38,836 bases of DNA from Lachnospiraceae bacterium (GTDB taxonomy: Bacteria; Bacillota; Clostridia; Lachnospirales; Lachnospiraceae), in assembly GCA_017482485.1 (NCBI GenBank), contig JAFUMV010000072.1, positions 1 to 38,836 of the forward strand. Reading direction: 5' to 3'. The translations under genes and the position numbers were made by a program. The notes under the pieces were generated by a model, which saw only the letters and a program-made list of their open reading frames with translations, searched no databases and had not been told where the DNA came from. Shown piece after piece: positions 1 to 7,369 of this stretch (positions within the stretch are counted from its first letter, which is position 1; each line of letters begins with the position of its first letter).

Positions 1-53
1 GCTATGCAAAGAGAAGAAATGCTGTTGATAAAATCAGTAAATACTTAAAGTAG
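1..53 (+). CDS. C-terminal tail of a probable AbiEi-type antitoxin (partial)
   Basis: The window opens inside a reading frame (codons from base 3) that ends with TAG at 51-53. The tail is short and basic, about 16 residues ending KYLK. It stops 13 bases before the AbiEii-like toxin gene, and the toxin's ribosome site AGAAGGAG overlaps its stop. AbiE type IV toxin-antitoxin operons place the antitoxin abiEi directly upstream of abiEii, so the call rests on position. The residues alone are too few to recognise a family. Confidence 0.45.
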   Translation, partial: YAKRRNAVDKISKYLK

Positions 54-66
54 AAGGAGAGAGAAT

Positions 67-1110
67 GTGCTAACGAGAGAAAATTTCAGCAGGGAACATA
101 TAGAAGAATTAAGACTTGATAGTGGTAATGATCCGGCACTACTGGAACGTGTTTTATATGCATTTGGTTTATTGGAAGCAATTACAAGGGTTGGGTTGCC
201 ATTCATATTTAAAGGTGGTACTTGCCTTATGCTTCTGTTGAAGCGACCAATGCGTCTGTCTACAGATATTGATATTATTGTGGAACCGGATACAGACATT
301 GATTCGTATATTAAAGAGGCGGGTAAGATTTTCCCATTTATTCAAGTAGATGAACATAAGAGAATTGGGAAAAATAATATTGAGAAAAGGCATTTTAAGT
401 TTATGTATCTTTCACCAATGTCAGGGCGAGAAGTAACCATTTTGTTGGATGTACTGTTTGAGGAAAATAATTATTCTTCCTTGGTAACCAGAAACATTGA
501 AAATGAGTTGCTTTTAGTAGAGAAGCCGGACATTACGGTTAAGATACCTAATATAAATTGCATTCTTGGAGACAAATTGACAGCGTTTGCACCACATACT
601 ACAGGAATACCATTTGGAATCTCTAAAGAACTTGAAATTATGAAGCAGATGTTTGATTGCATGACTCTGTTTAGAGAAATGGATAATTTTACAGAGGTAA
701 AAAGCACTTATGATAAGATTGTCAAAACGGAATTGGCATACAGGGGATTAGAGATAAGCAAGGATGAAGTATTAAAAGATACAATAGATGCCTGTGCGTG
801 TATTATAGGCAGAGGCAATATATTGGCAGACGATTATGTCTATTACAAAAAGGGATTAAGTGGAATAAGAGGACATATTTATAAGACAAAATATAACGGG
901 GAATATGCTGCACTTTATGCATGTGAGGTAATGTATCTTGCTGCAAGTGTATTGACTGAGCAGGAGGTATGTCCCATGATAACAAATCCCGAAAAATACA
1001 TAGATTCCAAGATTGCATTACAAGAATACAATAAGCTTACTTATATGAAAAAGGCAAAATTAGAAGCATATGGATATATTGTGGAGGCAGTAAATATGTT
1101 GGATAGATAG
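67..1110 (+). CDS. abiEii: AbiEii/AbiGii-family nucleotidyltransferase toxin
   Basis: This is a 347-residue protein starting with GTG at 67, behind a good AGAAGGAG site at 52-59; the overlapping ATG at 65 leads straight to a stop. Residues 49-52 (KGGT) followed by D67-I-D69 form the nucleotidyltransferase signature (GG[S/T] then DxD) of the DUF1814/AbiEii family. AbiEii proteins are the toxins of type IV toxin-antitoxin or abortive-infection systems; they are thought to transfer nucleotides to an RNA target such as tRNA, while AbiEi represses the operon. The length fits the family, and the upstream antitoxin tail fits the operon order. The gene is visibly more AT-rich than the genes after position 2000, which suggests horizontal acquisition. 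Family is confident; the cellular target cannot be read from sequence. Confidence 0.85.
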   Translation: MLTRENFSREHIEELRLDSGNDPALLERVLYAFGLLEAITRVGLPFIFKGGTCLMLLLKRPMRLSTDIDIIVEPDTDIDSYIKEAGKIFPFIQVDEHKRIGKNNIEKRHFKFMYLSPMSGREVTILLDVLFEENNYSSLVTRNIENELLLVEKPDITVKIPNINCILGDKLTAFAPHTTGIPFGISKELEIMKQMFDCMTLFREMDNFTEVKSTYDKIVKTELAYRGLEISKDEVLKDTIDACACIIGRGNILADDYVYYKKGLSGIRGHIYKTKYNGEYAALYACEVMYLAASVLTEQEVCPMITNPEKYIDSKIALQEYNKLTYMKKAKLEAYGYIVEAVNMLDR

Positions 1111-1121
1111 GAAGTGATTGC

Positions 1122-1331
1122 TTGAGATATTATATAGCAGATGTCCATGACACGCAGGATCAGAGATTATTGGAGCAGTTTAAGGAGATAACAAGGAATA
1201 CCAAGACAATAAATGCCAGAGGAGAGGAACAGAGCATTCCCTGCAATATGATTAACTGCTTTTGTATGTACTCTGATTATGAGCCGCTTACTTTGGATGA
1301 GTGGATTGAATTGTATCAAAACCGTAGATAA
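1122..1331 (+). CDS. Small hypothetical protein downstream of AbiEii
   Basis: A 69-residue frame starts with TTG at 1122, 11 bases after the AbiEii stop, with a weak GGAAGTG ribosome site at 1110-1116. It is polar and acidic in the second half, has two nearby cysteines (CFC) and ends in a basic NRR; no signal peptide or membrane segment is visible. I do not recognise the family. Its tight spacing and shared AT-rich composition suggest it belongs to the AbiE transcription unit, perhaps as an accessory or leftover cargo gene. An alternative is that it is not translated, because both the start codon and the ribosome site are weak. Confidence 0.5.
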   Translation: MRYYIADVHDTQDQRLLEQFKEITRNTKTINARGEEQSIPCNMINCFCMYSDYEPLTLDEWIELYQNRR

Positions 1332-1439
1332 ATTCACGTCAATAATGGTCAAAAAACCATCGACATCCGACCTCACACACGTTATAATATAAGTAATCTA
1401 ATAAGAAAAAATGTTATCATTACTGTAGGCAATTTGGAA

Positions 1440-1620
1440 TGGTAGCCAAATATGTTGTGAACTCGATGGAACGCAATGGTTGAACCCTCAGGGTGGCAAT
1501 GCCACCGGTTTGCCACCGAAAATCGATTTTCTCGGATGATTTCAAATTTTCTTATTTTGACTCAGAATGACAGGAAAGTCAGTAAAATCAATACTTTCCT
1601 TGACTTAGGTTTACATTCAC
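1440..1620. repeat. Non-coding stretch with clustered inverted repeats
   Basis: The gap 1332-1990 has no convincing gene. Its first half carries several inverted repeats: GGTGGCA/TGCCACC at 1492-1506 with a further TGCCACC at 1511-1517, a perfect 14-base palindrome GAAAATCGATTTTC at 1518-1531, and AGGAAAGT/ACTTTCCT at 1572-1579 and 1593-1600. Such density is typical of element ends (recombinase or excisionase sites) or of a structured RNA. I cannot decide between these from sequence alone. Confidence 0.4.
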
Positions 1621-1664
1621 TGCCAGGGGCTTTGACCACCGACCCGTGCTCCTAAGGGGCAGTT

Positions 1665-1689
1665 GAGGGTTCGATTCCCCCAGGGAACG
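1665..1689 (+). other. tRNA 3'-end-like sequence, possible attachment-site remnant
   Basis: These bases look like the T-arm and acceptor strand of a tRNA: a GGG stem, loop TTCGATT, then CCCCC and a short acceptor-like tail. The second T-stem pair would be A:C, and no matching 5' acceptor half (GTTCCCT-like) lies upstream, so this is not a complete tRNA. A terminator follows within ten bases, as after a real RNA gene. The simplest reading is the displaced 3' fragment of a tRNA at the right end (attR) of an integrated element carrying the AbiE genes. Confidence 0.4.
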
Positions 1690-1697
1690 TAGGGAAT

Positions 1698-1726
1698 GGA
1701 GATTCTTTTATGAGTCTCCTTTTTTT
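1698..1726 (+). terminator. Rho-independent terminator after the tRNA-like fragment
   Basis: GGAGA (1698-1702) pairs with TCTCC (1715-1719), extendable by TC/GA inside, and is followed directly by seven T. It would end transcripts reading rightward out of the accessory region or from the original tRNA-like gene. Confidence 0.7.
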
Positions 1727-1934
1727 ATGTAAAGAATTACAAATAATAGAGAATAATTACAGGAAATTATAAATCTTATTGTCAATGAAAAAATAAAATT
1801 GTATTAAATAAAGTTCAACATATTTTCCTGTTTTAAAAATAGGTTTATAATAGTAATATTTAACCAATAAAAAAATATTTCATCTTAAATAAAAGCGCTG
1901 ACCGGAAAACCGGAGGTTTTGAGTGATGTGATTG

Positions 1935-1979
1935 AAAAAACCTGTCAGGTCGTCTTATACAAGACCTGACAGGTTTTTT
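1935..1979. terminator. Bidirectional Rho-independent terminator
   Basis: A perfect 17-bp stem (1935-1951 with 1963-1979) begins with six A and ends with six T, so it can terminate in both directions. On the minus strand it lies 12 bases past the phosphoglucomutase stop. On the plus strand it would end any transcript from the AT-rich stretch 1740-1930, where promoter-like hexamers (TTGTCA at 1779) can be seen but no gene. Confidence 0.9.
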
Positions 1980-1990
1980 GGTTGAATGGT

Positions 1991-3673
1991 TTATGCCAAA
2001 ATCGGTTTTAATGCATCAGCCAGCACTTTCTTCTGAGCCTCTGCTTCAGCCAGATCCTTGCCGAGCGTGGTGAAGTAAGTTTTGATCTTAGGTTCTGTGC
2101 CGGAAGGACGAACCACAACGGCAGCGCCGCCTTCGAGAGCGTAGATTAAAACATTTGCTGCAGGAAGTCCTGTTTCCTCGGGCTTCTTGTAGTCCGTTAC
2201 CTTAACAACCTTGTAACCGCCGATTTCAGCAGGAGGATTGCTGCGTAAGCTTTCCATGATTCCTGCCATTTTGTCCATTCCGGAAAGGCCGGGGAACTCA
2301 TAGCTGTCAACCTTGTTCAAGTAACGGCCATACTCTGCATAGATTTCCTCGAGACGCTGTTTGATGGAAGAACCGATGCTTCTGTAGTAAGCAGCCATTT
2401 CGCAGATCAGCATGGAACCGATAACTGCATCCTTATCACGAACATAGGGGCCTGCCAGGTAACCGTAGCTTTCCTCAAAGCCGAAGATGAAACGGTCAAC
2501 TTCGCCTGCAGCTTCCAGATTTGCGATCTGATCGCCGATCCACTTAAAGCCAGTCAGCACATTGCGCATTTCTACACCGTAGTGAGCAGCAACTGCATCA
2601 GCCAAAGGCGTGGAAACGATGGACTTCACTGCAACTGCTTTCTCGGGCATGGTGCCTTTTTCAATGCGGCCTGCGCAGATGTAGTCAAGCAGAAGAACAC
2701 CCACTTCATTGCCGGAAACCAGTTCATATGTACCATCAGGACATTTGATTGCGATACCCACACGATCAGCATCGGGATCCGTTGCCAGCATCAGGTCAGC
2801 GCCGGTTTCTTTTGCCAGTTCAAGGCCGAGGCGAAGTGCTTCAAAAATTTCGGGGTTCGGATAAGGGCATGTAGGGAAATTGCCATCCGGATACTGCTGT
2901 TCGGGAACGATGGTAATGTCATCAATGCCGATATCATGAAGCACACGGGTTACGGGCACAAGACCGGAACCGTTAAGCGGAGAGTAAACAAGCTTTAAGC
3001 CTGCGGTCTTGCACAGACCGGGACGAACGCTGCGTGCCTTGATCGCATCGTAAAGAGCTTCCTTACAGTCATCGTCAACATATTCGATCAGACCGGCAGA
3101 GATGCCTTCTTCAAAGGACATTATCTTAGCACCGGTTAAAATATCCGTCTTCTGAATTTCTGCATAAACGATATCAGCGGCTTCGTCTGTCATCTGGCAG
3201 CCGTCGGGACCGTATGCCTTGTAACCGTTGTATTTGGCGGGGTTGTGAGATGCAGTTACCATAATGCCCGCATTAGCGCCATAGTAACGGGTAGCAAAGC
3301 TCAGGGCAGGAACAGGCATAAGTGCATCATAAATGCGAACCTTAATACCGTTTGCGGCCAGAACGCAAGCGGCGGTCTTAGCAAAAACATCACTCTTAAT
3401 ACGGCTGTCGTAGCTGATAGCAACCAGCTGATTGCCGCCCTGTGTCTTCACCCAGTTAGCCAGACCCTGTGTAGCCTGACGAACAACATAAATGTTCATA
3501 CGGTTGGAGCCTGCGCCGAGAACACCGCGCAGACCTGCTGTACCGAATTTAAGGGCAACAGCAAAACGATCTTTAATTTCTTCATCATTGCCGGCAATCG
3601 CTTTCAGTTCAGCCGTTAAATCGGCATCATCCAGATCAGCTGCAAGCCAGCGCTTGTAATCTTCCTGATACAT
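1991..3673 (-). CDS. pgcA: Phosphoglucomutase / phosphomannomutase (alpha-PGM family)
   Basis: This 560-residue enzyme interconverts glucose-1-phosphate and glucose-6-phosphate (or the mannose pair) through a phosphoserine, in the cytoplasm, feeding glycogen and cell-surface sugar synthesis. All four family signatures are present: the active-site loop TASHNP at 140-145 with catalytic Ser142, the Mg-binding loop DPDADR at 299-304, the sugar-binding loop FEESYGY near 399-405, and the phosphate-binding loop RPSGTEPK near the C-terminus. Length and loop spelling fit the PgcA-type clade of Firmicutes. The ATG at 3673 has AGGTGA upstream. It is monocistronic: a terminator follows, and the divergent oxidoreductase lies behind it. 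Whether glucose or mannose is the main substrate cannot be read. Confidence 0.93.
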   Translation of the reverse strand: MYQEDYKRWLAADLDDADLTAELKAIAGNDEEIKDRFAVALKFGTAGLRGVLGAGSNRMNIYVVRQATQGLANWVKTQGGNQLVAISYDSRIKSDVFAKTAACVLAANGIKVRIYDALMPVPALSFATRYYGANAGIMVTASHNPAKYNGYKAYGPDGCQMTDEAADIVYAEIQKTDILTGAKIMSFEEGISAGLIEYVDDDCKEALYDAIKARSVRPGLCKTAGLKLVYSPLNGSGLVPVTRVLHDIGIDDITIVPEQQYPDGNFPTCPYPNPEIFEALRLGLELAKETGADLMLATDPDADRVGIAIKCPDGTYELVSGNEVGVLLLDYICAGRIEKGTMPEKAVAVKSIVSTPLADAVAAHYGVEMRNVLTGFKWIGDQIANLEAAGEVDRFIFGFEESYGYLAGPYVRDKDAVIGSMLICEMAAYYRSIGSSIKQRLEEIYAEYGRYLNKVDSYEFPGLSGMDKMAGIMESLRSNPPAEIGGYKVVKVTDYKKPEETGLPAANVLIYALEGGAAVVVRPSGTEPKIKTYFTTLGKDLAEAEAQKKVLADALKPILA

Positions 3674-3754
3674 AAAACTTCACCTGTCCTTTTTCATATT
3701 TGGTTATAATACCATCAGACGTATGTGTTTTGTCCGTCCATAGTAACCCCCAAC

Positions 3755-3760
3755 TATAAT
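3755..3760 (+). promoter_or_regulatory. Possible -10 element upstream of the oxidoreductase operon
   Basis: A perfect TATAAT lies at 3755-3760, with a TTGTCC hexamer 19 bases upstream (3730-3735), reading toward the oxidoreductase genes. The spacing is longer than the ideal 17 and the leader would be about 165 bases long, so the call is tentative. Confidence 0.35.
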
Positions 3761-3820
3761 ATAAGCCCAGACAAAAAAGATCGTCAAGCCTGTATTATCA
3801 CAAAATTCAAGATTCAATAC

Positions 3821-3847
3821 GTTACTGTTTACCCCGTTCACAGTAAC
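3821..3847. promoter_or_regulatory. Inverted repeat, candidate operator
   Basis: GTTACTGT (3821-3828) and ACAGTAAC (3840-3847) form a perfect 8-bp inverted repeat with an 11-base centre, in the divergent gap between pgcA and the 2-oxoacid oxidoreductase. A related half-site, AGTAAC, lies at 3742-3747. Centre-to-centre spacing of about two helical turns suits a dimeric repressor. It lies between the putative -10 and the start codon, so a bound protein could block transcription. Confidence 0.45.
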
Positions 3848-3933
3848 TTCAATACCGTTCATATTCATGAGTAAAAAATAAGTTTTCAGGCAGAATATGT
3901 ATAAAAGAAACTGAAGTGAAAAGGGAGGACGAA

Positions 3934-4995
3934 ATGAACACGATTTTACCGGATACAGACATAAACGGTTATTATGAAATCAGGCTTGAGAGTATTGGCG
4001 GGCTGGGGGCAAATCTGGCAGGAAAGCTTTTGGGAGAACTGGGCGTTTTTTATATGGGGCTGAATGCCTCATCATTTTCCAGCTATGGTTCTGAAAAGAA
4101 GGGTTCTCCGGTGAGAGCTTTTGTAAGATACCGGGAACAGAAAGGTGAAATCCGAAATAATGCGCCGGTTTTAAAGCCGCATATATTGGGGATTTTTCAT
4201 GAGGCGATGGCGTATAATTATCCGGTTTTTGATGGAATAAAAAAGAATTCAAAAATTGTGCTCAATACAGCATTTTCGGCCGGAGAGGCAGCGCAGAAAT
4301 ATAACATAACAACAGGTCAGCTATATGTGATGAATGCAGGAGCTATTGCGAGAAAGTGCGGCTGCCGGCTGAACATGGTAATGCTGGGAGGTGTGATTGC
4401 CGCCAGCGGATTTTTATCTTTGGACGGAATGAAGTCTCTGTGCCGGGAAAACCTGGGGAAAAAGTATCCGGAAGCGATTTTGGGAAATTTAAAGGGAATC
4501 GAGCAGGGATATGAAATGGTGAGGACACAGGAAGGATATGTATGTGGAAAAGACAGCACAAATGTGGAAAATCTTGCCCAGTCACCGGCGGGCTGTGGAT
4601 TGGTAAGCATGAAAGAACCATGGTCGGGAAGATTTTCGGGATATCTGGGCGGAGTTAATCCTGCTGCGGGAAACAGCATGGAAAATGATCTGTCCGCAAG
4701 CAGAGAGGGATATGTTCCGGTTTTTCATCCTGAAAAATGCATCCACTGCGGTCTGTGCGATTCCACATGCCCGGACATGGTGTTCCGTTTTGAAAAGAAG
4801 ATGGTTGACGGAAAAGAAAACATTGTAAATCCGGGACCGGATTATCGGTACTGCAAAGGATGCCTGCGGTGCGTCAGCGTCTGTCCTGTGGCGGCTCTGA
4901 CGCGGGAAGAAGAGGAAAAGGCGCTGAAAGAAGGATGGCTTAAGAAATGGGAGAACCAAAACAAAGGCAAGGGTCATGAAAAGGAGGCAGGCTGA
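3934..4995 (+). CDS. 2-oxoacid:ferredoxin oxidoreductase, fused gamma and delta (ferredoxin) subunits
   Basis: The 353-residue protein has two parts. Residues 15-200 are the gamma domain, with the glycine-rich IGGLGANLAGK near 21-31 and the YGSEKKGSPVRAF motif near 51-63, which resembles pyruvate- and ketoisovalerate-type gamma subunits. Residues 255-325 form a two-cluster ferredoxin domain, CIHCGLCDSTCP at 269-280 and CKGCLRCVSVCP at 307-318, each able to hold a 4Fe-4S cluster. It should pass electrons from the catalytic subunit to ferredoxin. ATG 3934 is chosen because GGGAGG lies eight to ten bases upstream; an in-frame GTG at 3916 lacks a site. It is separated from the alpha-beta gene by one base. 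The substrate (pyruvate, branched-chain or another 2-oxoacid) is undetermined. Confidence 0.88.
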   Translation: MNTILPDTDINGYYEIRLESIGGLGANLAGKLLGELGVFYMGLNASSFSSYGSEKKGSPVRAFVRYREQKGEIRNNAPVLKPHILGIFHEAMAYNYPVFDGIKKNSKIVLNTAFSAGEAAQKYNITTGQLYVMNAGAIARKCGCRLNMVMLGGVIAASGFLSLDGMKSLCRENLGKKYPEAILGNLKGIEQGYEMVRTQEGYVCGKDSTNVENLAQSPAGCGLVSMKEPWSGRFSGYLGGVNPAAGNSMENDLSASREGYVPVFHPEKCIHCGLCDSTCPDMVFRFEKKMVDGKENIVNPGPDYRYCKGCLRCVSVCPVAALTREEEEKALKEGWLKKWENQNKGKGHEKEAG

Positions 4996-4996
4996 G

Positions 4997-7225
4997 ATGA
5001 AGAAGCAGCGTATTGTTTTTGCAAACGGTAATGAACTGGCGGCCATAGCTGCAAGGCAGATTCATTATCATGTGATGGGCTACTATCCAATCACGCCTTC
5101 CACACAGATTGCGGAAAATCTGGATATTTTCCGGGCGGACGGAAAAAGCGACATTCGGTTGATTGCGGCGGAGGGAGAACACAGCGCTGCGGGAATCTGT
5201 TATGGTGCAAGCGCTGCCGGCGGCCGGGTGTTCGCCGCAACCAGTGCAAACGGTCTTTTGTATGCCCTGGAACAGATGCCGGTACAGTCCGGAACCAGAA
5301 TGCCCATGGTGATGAATGTGGCATGCCGCTGCGTATCGGGACCGCTTTGCATTAAGGGGGACCACAGCGACATCATGTATCTGCTTAATGCGGGATGGAT
5401 TATTCTGTTTGCACCCCGTCCGCAGGCTGTTTATGACTTCAATCTGATGGCGCTGAAGCTGGCGGAAGAAGTGAGACTTCCTGTTGCGGTGGCATTTGAC
5501 GGATTTTTTACAAGTCATCAGAAGCGAAAATGCGAGGTCTTTGAGGATGAAACGGTGACCGCCTATGTGGGAGAAAAACCGGAATGGGAAAATGTGCTGG
5601 ACCTGGAAAATCCCCTCACAATCGGTTCCTATATGGGGGAAAAGGATATTCTGGAAAACAAATATGAGCTTTCGGAAGCCATGAAGCTGGCAGACCGGAG
5701 AATGTCTGAAATTTTTCGGAACTATGAAGAGCTGTCAGGCAGGATTTATCATAAAGTAGAGAATTATCGGACCGAGGATGCAAAATTTATTTTCGTGCTG
5801 CTGGGTTCCGCCTATGAAACTGCAAAAGAGGCGGTGGATGAAGTCAGGGAGAAGGGAATACCGACAGGTGCGGTCACAGTCTGTTCCCTTCGGCCTTTCC
5901 CGTATAAGGAGCTGGCGCAGCTGTGCCGCAACGCACAGATGCTCGTGGTAGGAGATAGGCAGGACAGCTATGGAGCCGGCGGCGGAAGTTTTTCGCTGGA
6001 GGTCAGAGCCGCCATGCAGCGTTTCGGATGGCGGGGAAAAATCATGAGCCGGGTTTACGGTTTGGGAGGAACCGATTTTTTCCGGGAAGATGCCATCAAT
6101 ATGTTTAAGGAGTGTATTGATAAGGATGCGGAGGATTTTGGATATTATGGTGTTCCTGACAAAACACAGACAGACGACGATTCTGCAATAAATTGCAATA
6201 AGCTTGATCCGAAAGACACGAAACTGCATCTGACAAGCTGCGCCTATGATATGGAAAAGAGGCAGATGGCAGTAAAGGGCGGCGGCTTAAAGGAAACCAC
6301 AATTCTTCCAAAGCGCATTGCGCCGGGGCATGGAGCCTGTCCGGGCTGCGGCATTCCGGTAAATCTGAATCTTCTGATGCGGGGCATCGAGGGAAATGTT
6401 GTATTTCTGTTTCATACAGGCTGCGGAATGGTGGTGACTACGGCATACCCGAAAACCTCCTTCCGTGTTCCTTATCTGCATAATCTTTTTCAGAACGGCG
6501 CAGCCACAATGGGAGGCATCATTGCCGTATTGGAGGAAAAGATAAGGAGAGGCGAACTGCCAAAAAAAGAGATCACTTTTGTGATGGTCAGCGGTGACGG
6601 CGGTATGGATATCGGTCTGGGGGCTGCGTTGGGAGCGGCCTGCAGAAATCAGAGAATGATTTTGTTTGAGTATGACAACGGCGGTTATATGAACACCGGT
6701 TATCAGCTTTCCTATTCCACACCCTACGGTGCCGGAAGCGCCACCTCTCACGTGGGAAAGGAGCAGTTCGGCAAATCCTTTTTTCAGAGAGACACCATGC
6801 AGATTATGGCAGCCTCAGGAATCCCCTATGTGGCCTCCGTGGCGGAAAGCAATCCTTCTGATTTTATTAAAAAAGCGGCGAAAGCGGCCTCTTATGCAAA
6901 GGAATTTGGTATGGCTTATGTGAAGGCTTTGTCGGCCTGTCCCCTGAACTGGAATGACAAGCCGGAAAATGAGAGAGAGGTGGTAAAAGCTGCCGTGGAC
7001 TGTTGCTTTTTCCCTCTCTACGAGGTGGAGCAGGGAATTACCAGTTTAAGCTACGATCCTGAAAAGACAGGAAAAAAGGTTCCTGTAGAGGAATGGCTGG
7101 GCAGAATGGGAAGAACGAAGCATCTGTTAAAAGAGCAGTACAGTGAGGTGACGGCAGCGCTGCAGCAGGAAATCGATAACAGATTCCGGCGGCTGAAAGC
7201 CAGGGCAGAAAATCCGCTGTTGTAA
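4997..7225 (+). CDS. 2-oxoacid:ferredoxin oxidoreductase, fused alpha and beta subunits
   Basis: The 742-residue protein is an alpha subunit joined to a beta subunit. Alpha (1-375) shows the substrate loop YPITPST at 30-36, EGEHSA at 59-64 and a PFOR-like GDHSD at 121-125. Beta (about 430-742) shows the iron-sulphur cysteines of CPGC (448-451), Cys476 and Cys648, and the thiamine-diphosphate signature GDGG (533-536) with DNGGYMNTG (560-568). It should decarboxylate a 2-oxoacid with CoA to an acyl-CoA, reducing ferredoxin through the upstream gamma-delta protein. ATG 4997 follows AAAGGAGG; an upstream in-frame ATG at 4976 overlaps the previous gene and is less likely. A 60-residue poorly conserved linker (375-435) joins the halves. 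The split into gamma-delta plus alpha-beta is unlike both the single-chain PFOR and the four-subunit form. Confidence 0.9.
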   Translation: MKKQRIVFANGNELAAIAARQIHYHVMGYYPITPSTQIAENLDIFRADGKSDIRLIAAEGEHSAAGICYGASAAGGRVFAATSANGLLYALEQMPVQSGTRMPMVMNVACRCVSGPLCIKGDHSDIMYLLNAGWIILFAPRPQAVYDFNLMALKLAEEVRLPVAVAFDGFFTSHQKRKCEVFEDETVTAYVGEKPEWENVLDLENPLTIGSYMGEKDILENKYELSEAMKLADRRMSEIFRNYEELSGRIYHKVENYRTEDAKFIFVLLGSAYETAKEAVDEVREKGIPTGAVTVCSLRPFPYKELAQLCRNAQMLVVGDRQDSYGAGGGSFSLEVRAAMQRFGWRGKIMSRVYGLGGTDFFREDAINMFKECIDKDAEDFGYYGVPDKTQTDDDSAINCNKLDPKDTKLHLTSCAYDMEKRQMAVKGGGLKETTILPKRIAPGHGACPGCGIPVNLNLLMRGIEGNVVFLFHTGCGMVVTTAYPKTSFRVPYLHNLFQNGAATMGGIIAVLEEKIRRGELPKKEITFVMVSGDGGMDIGLGAALGAACRNQRMILFEYDNGGYMNTGYQLSYSTPYGAGSATSHVGKEQFGKSFFQRDTMQIMAASGIPYVASVAESNPSDFIKKAAKAASYAKEFGMAYVKALSACPLNWNDKPENEREVVKAAVDCCFFPLYEVEQGITSLSYDPEKTGKKVPVEEWLGRMGRTKHLLKEQYSEVTAALQQEIDNRFRRLKARAENPLL

Positions 7226-7304
7226 GACTGCAAAGCGGGCTGACGGCACAGAGCGAGCAGGATAGCGGGGATGTTTGGCAAGAAAGCCGGTCTTCACAAT
7301 TACG

Positions 7305-7333
7305 TTGACGTATCAGGTGCTTTTGTGTAAACT
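7305..7333 (+). promoter_or_regulatory. Sigma-70/SigA-type promoter for the exonuclease gene
   Basis: TTGACG (7305-7310) and TAAACT (7328-7333) are separated by exactly 17 bases and sit about 37 bases before the exonuclease start codon. Confidence 0.6.
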
Positions 7334-7369
7334 GTTTCTATACAGAAGAACAGGAGATTGTACAGGCAG

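Noticed and set aside
1350-1689. Full tmRNA or tRNA gene
   Set aside because: The 3' part looks tRNA-like, but I find no complementary 5' acceptor strand, no intact anticodon arm and no tag-peptide frame.
2582-3619. Plus-strand frames opposite phosphoglucomutase
   Set aside because: These are shadows of the pgcA coding strand, with low-complexity products and no ribosome sites.
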